A stretch of 64,000 bases of DNA from Primulina eburnea (lineage: Eukaryota > Streptophyta > Magnoliopsida > Lamiales > Gesneriaceae). Position numbers and translations under genes: made by a program. Positions 38,414 through 51,146 of this stretch are shown here, in pieces. Within the stretch, counting starts at the first letter, position 1. The number at the start of each line of letters is the position of its first letter. The notes below the pieces were generated by a model. The model saw only the letters and a program-made list of their open reading frames with translations. It did no database searches and was not told where the DNA came from. The DNA is taken from the NCBI RefSeq assembly GCF_022965805.1, contig NC_133115.1:36943321-37007320 (forward strand), given 5' to 3'.

Positions 38414-41400
38414 TCTATACTAATATAAATATATGAACGTGACATTCATTTAATAATAATCATTAATACATATTTTTTTAAATCAATTTTCAATATATGA
38501 TGCTAAATACATATTACTAAATAATATATTATCTATTATTAATCTATTAAGTATATGACTTTCATTTGTGAGCTTACTATTATATTATTTTTTTGTTTTA
38601 CAATTTGTCATGTTAATGGTGTTATTTAATTCATTTTTTTTCTTAGTTTAATAAGATCATTAATAGTGTATTTAACTCAATCAAACTAATTATTATTTTA
38701 ATTTACTTTAAATTTAATTTTAGTTACTTAAATTTATACATTGCCATCAAATAATAACAGGAAGACAAAGGGAAATGAGTCGGATTGAATAAAAATAAAT
38801 TATTTATAAATATTAATGTCATACAAAATTTCTTTCTCTCATTTAAAATAAAAATATTTTCAGACTCTTTAAGTGTCAATAAAGATATGTGATTGAGAGA
38901 AATATTTGTCTTTAAGTGATTTCAAACATTGTTTTTAAGTCATTTAGTCAATTTTTTTTATAAATGCTGCTAAATAAATATTACTAAATAATATGCTCTA
39001 TTTGATCATTTTGTATTCTTGCAATGAGAGGAGTTTTTTTTTTACCCTAGCGTTAACATGTTTGATTGTTATATGTCTTTTGTATTGATCATGTAATTGT
39101 GTTTGCATTGTTTATGTGATTTGTTTGTTTGCACAAAGAAAAGAGAAAACAAAATCAAATATCCAACAAAAACGATTATTTTTCAATTTTTTATTGTTGA
39201 GATATTTTGTTAATTTTTAAACACATAATGCATGTTTTCTGTTTGCTTAGATTACTTAGTTTGAAGTGACTTAGAAAATATTAAAAAGATTGAAATATTT
39301 ATTCGTTTTTACCTTATGTCTCATAATATCAAGAGATAACATTTTTTATTTATTGGGGTAAATGTATTTTCAAACTTCTGTCTATAAATCAATATTTAAA
39401 TTTTTTAAGACAATATTATTTTCTCTAATCAATTTTTTTTTACTTAAATTGATAGAAGGCATTTTAATTTGAGTTTTTATGTTCTTGCTTATATTATTTT
39501 TGTAATATTATTTATCATGAAAATAATAGGTGAACTACAAAATTTGGTAGGTCTAAGAGTCCTCTGGTGAACGACAAATATGGATAAATTATTAAAATAT
39601 ATAATATCCAGTAGATTTTTGACATGCGATTTTGCTCTAATTCAATGATTATGCATGATTCTAAATTTTAATTATATCACAAGTTAACGCATGCTTTGTT
39701 GTTGCTAGATATATTTAGTCAATAGTCTAATATGTTTCTATGGTTTAAGAAAAATTGTGTGACTTTGTATTATATTTTTACGGCTGCTTTTCTAAATGAT
39801 TTTATTATGATTTCAAGGCACCATTTTTCATGTGTTTTTTAAAGAAGTGAAATGAATATCTATAAAACGATGACATTAATAAGGCTTCTTCTCTTTATTT
39901 GAAAAAAATATTGGAAAATTTATACAAATTGTGAATAATATGAGTTAATATTTAATTTGAGAGTGATTTATGCTTTTTATTGCTCGTATATACTTCAATT
40001 TTTTTGTTATTGTACTAAATAAATTATTTTTAAACTTTGAGTTATAATTTTTTTTCTTATCGAGGTTGTTTGTGTTATGATTTTTTTATTCGTTTTGGTT
40101 AGTATTGTTGGCGGTAATTGATTTTTCTGATATTATATTATGTGTCTTGTTGTTTATATAAAAATAAGTATGAGAGTACATCAATCAAAGCCACGTATTT
40201 TGGGTCTTCTGTTCTACGAAGAGAATAATAAATGGTTTCTGTGAATTATATAATTTCTTGGTTTTTCATACATATAGTCTACGAAATGCGTCAAATTTTG
40301 AACAAAAAAGTTTTGACAAACATAATTGATGAAAAAAAAAACATGTTAAATAAAAAAAAATACTGTTGTGTATTACTATGTTGGGTGCGATAATTATCCC
40401 TGCTTGGTAGAGCGGTCGAACCGTGGTGCTTGAGCTGCTGTGCGGTTTAAAAGATTTGAGTTGCACAATTACTACTAGCTATAGCTTTTGGTAAAACGAC
40501 AAGCGATCGGTCTTACAATTGGTATCAGAGCCAAGGTCACGGGTTCGATTCCCATTGATTGCAAGGAGTGCAATTATTGGGAGGAAGATTGTTGGATGCA
40601 ATAATTGTCCCTGCTTGCTGGAGCGGCCGAACTGTGGTGCTTGAGCTCCTGCGCGATTTAAAAGATTTGAGTTGCACCATTACTACTAGCTATAGCTTTT
40701 GGTAAAGCGGCAAGCGTTTGGTCCTACATACTATGTCCTAATTTCTGTATGATATAATTCAAGCACATTTTTTTTTTATAGATATTTGAAATTAGGTCTA
40801 ATTAAGTAACATGAAACATATACATATATATTAAATCATATTTAAAGCAAAATGTTAAGATCAAGAATGATTCATATTTAAATTTCAACGAAACATAATG
40901 AAGAAGGAATTGAAGAATTGTATGTGTACGTTAAGTGCTATATAATGATTATGTTGCTACTTCATGGTTGTGCGACATATGAATGTCATATAAAATTTCA
41001 ATATTTCTCAATAAAATAGTTTTTTTCAAAAAGAAAAAATTATTCATTTAGAAAAAGAATACATGAAAAAACAAATTGTGCATAATTCTCATTCTATTTA
41101 TAATGGTATGAGAACAATTCTAAAACTTTGTTGACACAATATAATAGATCAATTTTGTGCATTTTATTGAGACATTGAGTCAGTTTCACTTTATTTTCTC
41201 CAATATTATCTCGATATATTTCGAGGTGATACGAGATTGTTTTTGTCTCTTTTTTTTAGTCAAAGTGTTTAACTAGCTAATTCATAACATATATGATGGT
41301 AGCATAGAAAAATCCTCGTCAAATAAATTCACTTAGCAAAATATTGAAATTCAAATAAAATTCTACAATATTTCATCAAATTAATTTTGACTATCATAAA

Positions 41401-42520
41401 ATGCTCATCAAATCTAAATGATTATATTATTAGATGATATTGAATAAGACAAATACTTTGACATATATTTGAATGATATCTCATATGCATATCTTAATTA
41501 CATTATTCGTATCTCTTCTCAAGCTTTTTTAAAATACAATAATTAATTTTGTATATCGTTCCACAAGATATAAAATATTATAAAACAAAATATAAACTCG
41601 ATAGAAGAAAATTTTTTTTGTTTCAATGAATAATATAATATTATGTTCTAAACGCAACAAATGAGATTGAAATTATATCATCATCATGACATGATGCTCG
41701 CAATCATTATTTCAAAGCTTCCAAAAAATGACGATCAAGATGACTTTCTTGAATTGTGTCAGATTAAATGAGGACACAATTCTAAGATATAGCCATTTGG
41801 AAAAATTCAAGTATTTTTCTCACACTGATTGAGAAATAGTTGTTAAAAATTTATTAACCTTACAGCTATATGTTGATAATATTGATACTAAATATATAAA
41901 AATGATATCACAAATATCACAATATTTGAAGAAGGTGCAACATCATTCATTAGTTATGTTGTTGAAGAATATATAGGTTATAAATACTTTTAGTCACAAG
42001 TGAAAACTTATCACGAGTAAAAGCATTTTTTCTTAGCAGTTATAGTTGATTATTGTCAAATGTTGAAAAATCATTTAACAACAAAAAAATAGTCGGAAAA
42101 ATAAGATTATCAAATAAAAACAATATAGAAAATCGAAAAAATGTCGTGATAAAGAAGCAAACTACGAGCATGTCAGATCCCGGATAAGGATTGTAAATAA
42201 CATAATAGATGTTAAAGACGATCAGATACTTGTTGAGCATATAAAAATAATTATATGTATATCATAACAAACTACGACAAAGAGCTGTTGAGTTGTCAAA
42301 ATCAACCAAGAAGCATATTGGAAAGTGTGTCAAGTGGATAAGATACTTTCTCTGATTTATATACCTTCTATGGTCATGATTTTTATTTTTTATGGCTTAG
42401 TTTGTTTCAGTTGATAAATGTTAATAACCATGTTTTAATTCATTTAAATATTATTAAAATTTCGTACCTATATTTTCAGTAATTTAGTTTTTTACGTGCA
42501 ACGCACGTGCATTTTTCTAG
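38414..42520 (+). mobile_element. Non-autonomous Helitron-like element
   Basis: The right end has the Helitron 3' signature. A 6-bp perfect hairpin, ACGTGC-AAC-GCACGT (42494-42508), is followed 12 bases later by CTAG (42517-42520) and then a T. A matching left end, A|TCTATACTAATATAAATA, starts at 38414, so insertion would be between A and T as Helitrons do. The interior (4.1 kb) is AT-rich and I find no Rep/helicase open frame, so it would be non-autonomous. A TRIM is nested at 40379-40728. The left border is less certain: a second TC start, A|TCTATATCTATATAAATA at 37758, just before the tandem duplication, is an alternative. Confidence 0.65.
40379..40728 (+). mobile_element. Complete TRIM retrotransposon (350 bp)
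   Basis: A terminal-repeat retrotransposon in miniature. The LTRs are 40379-40517 and 40590-40728, both exactly 139 bases, running TGTTGG to TACA, with about 16 mismatches by eye (about 88% identity). A perfect 5-bp target duplication, TACTA, flanks it (40374-40378 and 40729-40733). The 72-base interior begins, 2 bases after the left LTR, with a primer-binding site for initiator Met-tRNA, TGGTATCAGAGCCA (40520-40533). It ends in a purine tract, GGGAGGAAGA, before the right LTR. It codes for nothing and must rely on proteins of other elements. Confidence 0.93.

Positions 42521-42521
<1 letters not shown>

Positions 42522-42592
<71 letters not shown>
42522..42592 (+). repeat. (TA)n microsatellite
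   Basis: About 30 TA units directly after the Helitron 3' end. Open frames of Tyr-Ile repeats across it are artefacts. Confidence 0.9.
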
Positions 42593-42594
<2 letters not shown>

Positions 42595-43669
42595 CATCAC
42601 CAGCAGTGCTCGATCGAGTTTCATTTTAGACTATTCCCAAAACGCGCTTTATATTATGGTGATAAATTCTATATAGGTCCGATAAATTAATGGTGGAGCC
42701 ACAACTGCACGTCTCGTCTTTAGCTCCCTCCAGCTTTGTTCTCACGGGTCCTGATTTACAAGAATTTGATAGATGGATTCATAAATTTTGTATGGTTTTG
42801 GTTCCTTGACTCACGCTTATATATGATTTCTATCAAAGTGATTAATCAGAAATCCTTTTCTTACTTTTTACCCCCTCTGCAGGAACCAAGCACGAGTGGC
42901 GACCCCAGAATCCAAAATATCATAATAATGCTGGCAAGTAGATAACATTGTCTTGATTTCGTTGCATTTTTTTTCCACCAACAGAGCAATTAAAACCCGA
43001 TACTTTATTCTCAAGAGTCTGGTAATATCATCAGTATCGACATCGTTCAAATCTACATAAATTTCATGGGTTTTGAATTTAATGCCAATATTTGTATGGG
43101 TAAAATGCAATTTGATTTTTGATTAAATAGTTGAAGATAGGCATGAAAATGTAGGACCACTGAATTAAACCTATATGGCTACGCATGCTCGGTGCACATT
43201 TCGGCCCCATCTTTTTGGATGCTCGTAGCTTGATATGACAATCGAATAACTTGAATGTAAAGACCAAGATAAAATTTTCAATTTCTTAATTGGAATGAAA
43301 GAATACCTAAAATATATATTTTAATAAAGATGATCACAATTCATAAAACATTCAGGCCATTGAAACACAAGTTGCGCAGTATCAAATATTATGAAGCCAA
43401 ACCGCCAATAAAATGGAATATAAATATCAATCACATGATCTTATACCAATAAAAAGCTATATTAAGTTAATGATGTGACCGATCAAAATTACTAACTAAC
43501 GCTAACTATTTGCTAATGTTTCCCTGATTCTCGATGCATCTAACCAATACATGCAGACAACTTCACGGCAAGTAACAGCTACACACTGCATCTCATTGAT
43601 GATTAATCCTATATAATTATGCTGCATCATAATGGCGGCAAGCACAACATAAAAACAAAGAAACGAGTC
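42593..43669. other. Intergenic, 3' flank of the kelch gene
   Basis: No gene recognised. The F-box/kelch 3' UTR (minus strand) should lie in about 43500-43669. Confidence 0.45.
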
Positions 43670-44953
43670 TTAAGCAAATATAATCTGTGCACTTGATGGT
43701 CTTAGATCAAAAAGGGTTTCAGGTGCATCCACGATTTGCCATTTAACCAAAAATTTGTGTTTCTTATCAGTTGCGGTGCTTGAGTTCAGCCTCCTTATAT
43801 GGCCCACAGCTACATGAAGATTCTGACCAATCACGTAAATCTTCCATTCCCAACCGTTGACACAGAAAGGCTTGCCAATTTGCTCCGGTAAAGGGGGTCC
43901 TTCTACAACATCCCAAGAATCACAGTCTCCATCGTAAACCTTTACTTCTGTTCTTTCATCCTCTGTAACCACAAACAAGTGCTCATACATCACCACACTT
44001 GAGCCTGTCCAGCCTTCTCGAAGTCCAGTGGCCATATGCTCCCAGACATCTGTTTGTGGGTCATAAATCTGACCTCGAGGTACCACATACAAAGGCCAAA
44101 ACCAACCTTCGGTCATGAGGAGCTTCCCATTAAGAACTGCTGCATCATATGCAGCCATGTTTGTTCTCATGCTAGCTACTGGCTTCCAAATCCCTTTTTT
44201 TGGATCCAAGACTTCAGCTGAACTGAGATCAAACAAGTTTGAGCTGTTTCCTCCGGCGACATATATCATCCCATTGATGGCCCCACTAGCAAAAAATGAC
44301 CTCGCGGTGATCATCTTTTTCATCACAGTCCATCGATTCTTATACACTTCAAACTTTAGAACTAGATTAAGCGGGCAATCCACGTCTGATATCATACCAC
44401 CACAAACAAAGAGAACACCCTCGTGTGGGATGGCAACACACCTAAACCCTTGAGGACAGACCTTGTCCTTACAAGGCATGGCAGGGATTGTATGCCAACA
44501 GAAGTGGGTAAGGTCAAGAACCTTCCACTCAATTTTTCCGGTACATTTATGATACGCAAATACAAAAAGCCATGGATCATTAAACCCAAGCTCCTTTCTC
44601 CAACTAAAGAAACGCTCCTTGCTGCCAAATAACGAATACCATCTTTTGCAAGCAGCCTTACAGGCTCCATGATTATCAACTGGAACCCGAAGAAGACACA
44701 GAATAGCAACATCATCAGGGAGTCCCGGAATCAGAGAACATTCACTATCAGATAGATCAAATTCCACATCAGGATCTAGCACATTGGATCGCATCGCAGC
44801 TAACCTAAATTTTGGAGACATGGTAAATTGAGAATCCCCCAGTTTGTGCACCGAAGCTTGACGTGACAAAATTTGTTCGATTTGATCTTTCTCCCCTAAC
44901 TCAAAAAACCAACTTAACTGAATAAACGCACAGCAAAAATACATATCAAACAA
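43670..44953 (-). CDS. F-box/kelch-repeat protein (At1g30090-like)
   Basis: An F-box protein, presumed substrate adaptor of an SCF ubiquitin ligase, with a kelch beta-propeller. The F-box runs from IPGLPDDVAILCLLRVP to CKRWYSLFGSKERFF. Kelch blades follow, with GMIYVAGGN, LFVCGGMISD, GKLLMTEGW and the Arg/Trp features of each repeat, ending PSSAQIIFA. I recall At1g30090 as the closest Arabidopsis protein; its targets are unknown to me. The open frame is 427 aa. The start is uncertain. VHKLGDSQ upstream of the Met at 44821 looks conserved, so translation probably starts earlier, but MFDMYFCCAFIQLSW at the very start is not family-like. That stretch may be intronic, with a 5' exon near 45357-45433 ending in a GTAAGT donor. 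Confidence 0.85.
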   Translation of the reverse strand: MFDMYFCCAFIQLSWFFELGEKDQIEQILSRQASVHKLGDSQFTMSPKFRLAAMRSNVLDPDVEFDLSDSECSLIPGLPDDVAILCLLRVPVDNHGACKAACKRWYSLFGSKERFFSWRKELGFNDPWLFVFAYHKCTGKIEWKVLDLTHFCWHTIPAMPCKDKVCPQGFRCVAIPHEGVLFVCGGMISDVDCPLNLVLKFEVYKNRWTVMKKMITARSFFASGAINGMIYVAGGNSSNLFDLSSAEVLDPKKGIWKPVASMRTNMAAYDAAVLNGKLLMTEGWFWPLYVVPRGQIYDPQTDVWEHMATGLREGWTGSSVVMYEHLFVVTEDERTEVKVYDGDCDSWDVVEGPPLPEQIGKPFCVNGWEWKIYVIGQNLHVAVGHIRRLNSSTATDKKHKFLVKWQIVDAPETLFDLRPSSAQIIFA

Positions 44954-46384
44954 GATTTCATTTCATCGGAGATTACAATCTCAGAATCAACCATAAGTAC
45001 GCATCATAAATGTTTCAAAGAGCGAAATAGTACCAAATTCGACCTAAAAATAAGCTTTAAAAACAATACACTAACTGTTTTCGCCCTTGGAACCAAAATT
45101 CATCCTCTTCGGTTCGTAATGGTACGATACTTACCGATCTTTAAAGTTTTCATGACCGATTCTACATTCATTTCACAGCAATAATATTATAAGTTGATAA
45201 TCTCCAAAACCCAGTTCGTACTATGTTCCCATCGTTGAAAGATTTCAATATCTTAGATATTACACCCCATAGCAGCATGCAAAATTACAGACAAAACAGA
45301 TAAGACAAAGGAATGAAAATTATAAAAAATATATATAATCACAAGCAATTACTTACAGATAAGAATACAAAGATGGAACAGCTTGATCGGCTTCCGCAAA
45401 GAAACGAGGGTAAAGGGGTGATTTTTCTGACATATTTAGCTGGATTTAATTTAATCATTTGATTAACAATGAGGTCCAGACCCACCCTTGTTTTGATTGC
45501 GGGCTGATTTGGGCCTCCATGTATTTCGGCCCGCGTACAGAACACATCCAGCCTGCACCAAGATAAAGCATCTTAATTTGCATGCAGTTAATATCTATTC
45601 AAAGATCTGAAACTGTTACAAAATGACCAAATATACGACATGCAATCGTCCATTTCATTGGGATAACTTTTCAAATAATTTCATCCAATATAATTAATCA
45701 TGGTCCAGCAATATATGCTTTTCTTTATGGACTTCATAAAAATATATATATATACTATCATATCTTTTACTATAGTCTATATATATAATAAATTTTGAAT
45801 AATTAGTTATGACAACTTTTCTAGATTTTTTAAAAGACACTATTTAATAGCATGCGTATATTATATAATCGACTCTTGTTTTGAACAGTTTAATTATCTC
45901 AGACTTCGTTCATTTGAAAAATGAAAGAGGAAGGAAGGTAATTATACAACTGAAGCCAATGTGAAAGAAATATTTTTTTTTATATAGAAAATATTCATAG
46001 CTTTAAATCATAATGTCTTGCATTACAATAAGTCAAGTAGGAATGTTACTAGAAATCCAATATTCTACATTTGATGATATAAAAAAAGCATTCCTGTTTG
46101 CCAATCTTGGCATATAATCATGAAGAGAAAAGAAAATGTTCAAATCCACAAAAATTTGTATCTCTAGCGCAAGTGTCCCGGCCACTTGGTCGCAAGTCTG
46201 CAGTGGGATCCAATATGTCTTGATAGCTTCAGTAGAGTCGGAGAAGATACAAATACCTGTAAGTTGTAGACAAAATTTCACAACGTATAATATGTAATTC
46301 TGCTACTTTTACCGATCCATGATTTCTAATGTTGCATGCTGAAGCTCCCTTCGCTCGGCCCTGAGAATCTCTAACCATGACCCA

Positions 46385-46792
46385 AGGGGCGGATCTATTG
46401 TGTGGGCAAAGCTGGCCTTTTACCCAGCAAGAATTTTAGGCCAAAATTTTTTCAGTCTGTATTAAATATTTGAAAAATGATTTTGTTTGATAAAATTTGG
46501 GTGTGATGTTTTAATGTTATCGTTAATTGCGTGTTGGGATTTTTATTATTATTAATTTTTCAATATTGAGTTGAATATTTTGTAAGAACGTTCTTAGATA
46601 TTAAATAATGAGTATTGGAGTAATTTGGATTCAGTGATTTCTATTTGAGTATGTTGTAGTCAAATTGAGCAATTATTTTGGGTGAATTATTTATTATATC
46701 TAGATAAAACTTTACCAAATATATCGAGATAACGACAAAAATCGCAACAAAATTTTTGCCCACCAAATCAAAAGTTTCTGGCTGCGCCCCTG
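46385..46792. mobile_element. Degenerate hAT-like MITE remnant
   Basis: The left end AGGGGCGGATC and the right end GCTGCGCCCCTG are imperfect inverted repeats of the CAGGGGCG type common in plant hAT-derived elements, 408 bases apart. There is no coding capacity, and I could not find a convincing 8-bp target duplication. Confidence 0.4.
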
Positions 46793-47803
46793 TCACCTCC
46801 GATCCCAAACACTGAATCTATTGTTGTGCTCCTCAAACCCTACATCCAGTCTAAACTGGTTCAATAATGGTGGCTAACTTACCGATTTATACACATCAAA
46901 CAATACCACAGGTCAATCCCTAACGTGCCCTGAAATGTATTCGAAGGGATGCATTGGGGTGGTGTGGTATATATAACGACACTCATTGATCAATCGTCAT
47001 CATAAGCAAAAGCAATTAAGGTTTTGCGGTAATTATGACATGAAATTTTTTAATCACTGCATACTTTTCGTTGCTTGAACTGACAGTGAGACCAGTTAAG
47101 CCACACCTTAATTAAAATATGTTTATTTATTTGTTTAAATTAACTGTGATTCTTTTTAATATTTTTTGTGTTGTCTTGTTTCTGGCTCTCTTATAACCAA
47201 GATTTAAAAAAACATGAAACATGATGAAACATTACGATCAAGTTTCAAAATTTTACAAGATCAAAATGGTTTAATACGTTATAATTAAGTGTGAAAAATG
47301 TTTTAAATTATTATTTTAATTATTCAAGTCAATTAATAGATTGTATAATACATAAAATACAAATGTTAAGAATAAATGTTTTAAACATGATGTCTTTTGG
47401 GTGTTTTTTAGATTTATTATCTAAAGTAAAACTTAAATTTATATTTTATTTAAAATATTAAAAATTAACTTAAAATTTTATCTAATAAATTACACTTTTT
47501 AAAAATTTAATATGGTCAAATAACGTTTTGTTTTACTCGAAGGGAAACATTTCCTCACTCTTTAGAACTGCTCTTCTCTGGTTAATTTGGTGTGCCCTTA
47601 ATCACAGGGAATGATTTAATAAGAGACAAATAAAAGCATTAAATTTTTTTTAATGAAAATCTAGATATATTTATCAAGATACAATGAATCTTGCGGTGAA
47701 TGCCATATAATTATTGGAATCGACTCTTAGATTCATCACCCTCCACTTCAAGTATAAAATTTATTAATAAAAATAGAGTAGAAAGTGGAATGCATGCAAA
47801 TAC

Positions 47804-47807
<4 letters not shown>

Positions 47808-47866
<59 letters not shown>

Positions 47867-47868
47867 AA
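47808..47868. repeat. (TA)n microsatellite
   Basis: TA repeats interrupted by two or three CATA units. Confidence 0.85.
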
Positions 47869-49448
47869 GTGTCATGGAATTGATTTTGACATGGGTGTGA
47901 AATTTTTAATTCTGCGGACAAAAATCTACTTTATAAGTGTAGATAAGACATAATGATAAAAATAATAAAGATAAGAAAATGATGCTGATCCATCGGACAT
48001 TTATGTAAGTATGATCTTTGTCAATCAAAATTCGAGGATCGGAAATCAGGATTCTGGTGTCTTTAGTCTCTTGTAGATGATATTTAAGATGATAAATCAG
48101 AATCAATTATTTTCATTGAAGCTTATCGGATTGACCAAGTCCATTTTTTTCTTCTAAATATCTCAATCCGTGTGAACATGGCATGATTAATGTTACATTT
48201 CACAAAGGAGAAAAGGCCACATTTGATGATGTTACGTTGCATGCATGTGAAACACACAATGGGCCGGGTATCCCTACGAAAGCGTGCGTGCGTGCGGAGG
48301 TAAACTCAAATGTGAAAAACATTTTTATAGGACAAGCAACGCTTTTATGCATGTAGGACATGGTTTAAGCTGTAAGCATGACAATATTCAAATTCTCATT
48401 TTAGCATGATACTTGTACCTAGACCCGATCACGATTCCTATAACTAAAATCGGAACTGATATCGTTGATTCTAAACCATGGACTTGTGATTTGGTTCTGA
48501 ATTCTAAAAATATATATCTACATATATATAAACACGTTATATTATGCAATTAATTAATTATTTTGATCTAAATCAATTAACTTGCTAGTTTTCTCAACCA
48601 AAATCGTCGGTCACATATCCAAGCAGTTTGGTTTCAATTTCAACTTTCCTTGGAACCATAATATCTATGTTGGAAGCGGGGTCAGGTCTTACTCGTACAT
48701 GAACCCATTGACGTCCTTAATTTTTTAAGTTTGGTTGAAAGTTAAAATTATTTTAAAATTACAAAAACGTTAGGTTACTAAACATGATAATTCATACTTT
48801 TAGAAAATTTAAGGTCATAAATATTCGAATGAAATGTAAAATTTGTCTATATATTTGACCATAAAGACTTGATCCATTCAAAGCGAACGTAGGTGATAAT
48901 TTCGGTATTCTTAGGCGCGTTTTGCATGGGCTATGGAGTCTAACTTCGAATCTGCTTACATATCATTAATCCAATGCTCCTCCAATCCACTTTTTAGTTC
49001 ATCACCTTCATCTTCACCTTTAATTTATTAATACAGCATTCTCTCATTGCAATCAATCCACTGTGTGTACACAGTTATTTCCGAATATGCATATATAAGT
49101 AATGGTTTAGAGTGTATTTGGAGCTGTAATATTTGGTTAAACTAATTTTTAAAAACCTAACCATATTATTATTTTGATTCAATTTACTATCACTTTCCAT
49201 ATTAAAAAAAACTCAATACAAAGTGCAAATAAATAAATTTGAAAAATACCAAAAAAATAAATATAGTTGAAAAAGATATAAATCCGCTTGCTAATAAAAG
49301 TTTAGGTACCCTTTGCACAAATCGATCAAGTGCGCTTCTCTTAGATAATGCTTGACATATGCTATGCTATTTATATGAATGATATCATTGTGCACTCAAC
49401 ATATAACACATGTACTAATTAATATATATACTGAATGATAATTATAAT

Positions 49449-50140
49449 TGATGAGATCCTCTTGAAATGGGCGAGCCGGGTAAGGAGCTTCAATCGGATC
49501 AAATCAACAATTTTTAATGTTTTGGGAATTTTGAGCGAAGACAATGGCTTGAACGACACCTGCAAACAATGAAAAGAACTCGTGAATGGGCGTCGGAGGG
49601 GTTTCCGACGTAGCCACTCCGATGATAAAGTCAGCAGGTTGTATGATGATGAACTTCGAACAACATTTGAGGAAAAATACGTAGAATGCTTAAATTTCAA
49701 AGGGTTTTATTTTTCAGGATCTTTTAATGACATTAATACCTGCTATTTATAGGAGAGGAATGGGTAGTTATCTCGATTCCCGTGTCACCTACTAAGTGGG
49801 TTTACCATACTAGCTTCTGATGACTTCTCGGACACTCCAAACCCAAGTTGCTCTGGCGGATTAGATTGCCTGTAATGATTACACTCGAGTGTGGCTCATT
49901 TATCGAGGTAGCGCTATTCTCGAGGTTGCCCAAGTGGATATCCAACCGAGAACATTACCTGGACAGGTGAGAAGCACCCGGCCAACTCTATGAGGACCCG
50001 GGCTACTCGTAAAGGACTGCGGATGAAGCCATCACACCCGGGAAGGGAAAACTTACCCGGACTTTCACAAAACTACCCGGTACCCCGGTTTGTACACATG
50101 GGTTTCATATGAACAAACCCATATCCTTATGGGGGTATCA
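49449..50140 (-). repeat. LTR (3' LTR in element orientation)
   Basis: The left copy of the direct repeat, 692 bases, with TG...CA ends. It pairs with 50453-51146. Confidence 0.9.
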
Positions 50141-50452
50141 CCACCCATCTGGAAATAATGAATCAGAATTCTTTTCTGTAGAGTGAAACTTCTCTAGTTG
50201 AGCTAAATTACGTGACTAATATAGCTGTATGCTACTGAGTGCATAGAAAATGCTCTTCCACGCCAATCCAGGATAGCTGCTGAGCTTTGAGGCCATACAA
50301 AATCCACATATACGATCTGAGAGCTGAGCTGGTCGGACTGATATGTTTGCCAAGCAGAGTTGGGCTTATTGAGGTGCCGAGCAAGGTCGGACTTGCTTTT
50401 GAATGGAAACCATATCTACGTCTTGAACTCAAGTTCCCACAGACGGCGCCAA

Positions 50453-51146
50453 TGATGAGATCCTCTTGAAATGGGCGAGCCGGGTAAGGAGCTCCAATCG
50501 GATCAAATCAACAATTTTTAATGTTTTGGGAATTTTGAGCGAAGACAATGGCTTGAACGACACCTGCAAACAATGAAAAGAACTCGTGAATGGGCGCCGG
50601 AGGGATTTCCGACGTAGCCACTCCGATGATAAAGTCAGCGGGTTGTATGATGATGAACTTCGAACAATATTTGAGGAAAAATACGTAGAATGCTTAAAGT
50701 TCAAAGGGTTTTTTTTTTTTCAGGATCTTTTAATGACATTAATACCTGCTATTTATAGGAGAGGAATGGGTAGTTACCTCGATTCCCGTGTCACCTACTA
50801 AGTCGGTTTACCATACTAGCTTCTGATGACTTCTCGGACACTCCAAACCCAAGTTGCTCTGGCGGATTAGATTGCCTGTAATGATTACACTCAAGTGTGG
50901 CTCATTTATCGAGGTAGCGCTATTCTCGAGGTTGCCCAAGTGGATATCCAACCGAGAACATTACCTGGACAGGTGAGAAGCACCCGGCCAACTCTATGAG
51001 GACCCGAGCTACTGGTAAAGGACTGCGGATGAAGCCATCACACCCGGGAAGGGAAAACTTACCCGGGCTTTCACAAAACTACCCGGTACCCCGGTTTGTA
51101 CACATGGGTTTCATATGAACAAACCCATATCCTTATGGGGGTATCA
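50453..51146 (-). repeat. LTR (5' LTR in element orientation)
   Basis: The right copy, 694 bases. The primer-binding motif adjoins its left edge. Its outer end is 203 bases from the NCED start codon. Confidence 0.9.

Larger units (their letters stand above)
44954..49448. other. Intergenic region (4.5 kb)
   Basis: The kelch 5' flank comes first. A probable upstream non-coding or 5' exon lies at about 45357-45433 (minus strand). The remainder is AT-rich, with a degenerate hAT-like element at 46385-46792 and a TA-rich microsatellite at about 47808-47868. No gene recognised. Confidence 0.4.
49449..51146 (-). mobile_element. Recent short LTR retrotransposon (non-autonomous)
   Basis: Two LTRs, 49449-50140 (692 bp) and 50453-51146 (694 bp), differ at roughly a dozen positions plus a T-run indel (about 98% alike by eye). 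Each runs TGATGAGATCC to GGGGGTATCA. The element is flanked by a perfect 5-bp duplication, ATAAT (49444-49448 and 51147-51151). On the minus strand the 5' LTR is 50453-51146. It is followed at once by TTGGCGCCGTCTGTGGGAA (50452-50434), a primer-binding/leader motif common in plant Ty3-type elements, so the element is transcribed leftward. The interior is only 312 bases with no gag or pol frame, so it depends on another element. Confidence 0.94.

Noticed and set aside
38414..42520. Rep/helicase remnants in the Helitron
   Set aside because: I scanned the interior for helicase or Rep motifs and found no readable stretch; it is called only as non-autonomous.
42496..42690. Open frame of Tyr-Ile repeats
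   Set aside because: It is a translation of the TA microsatellite.
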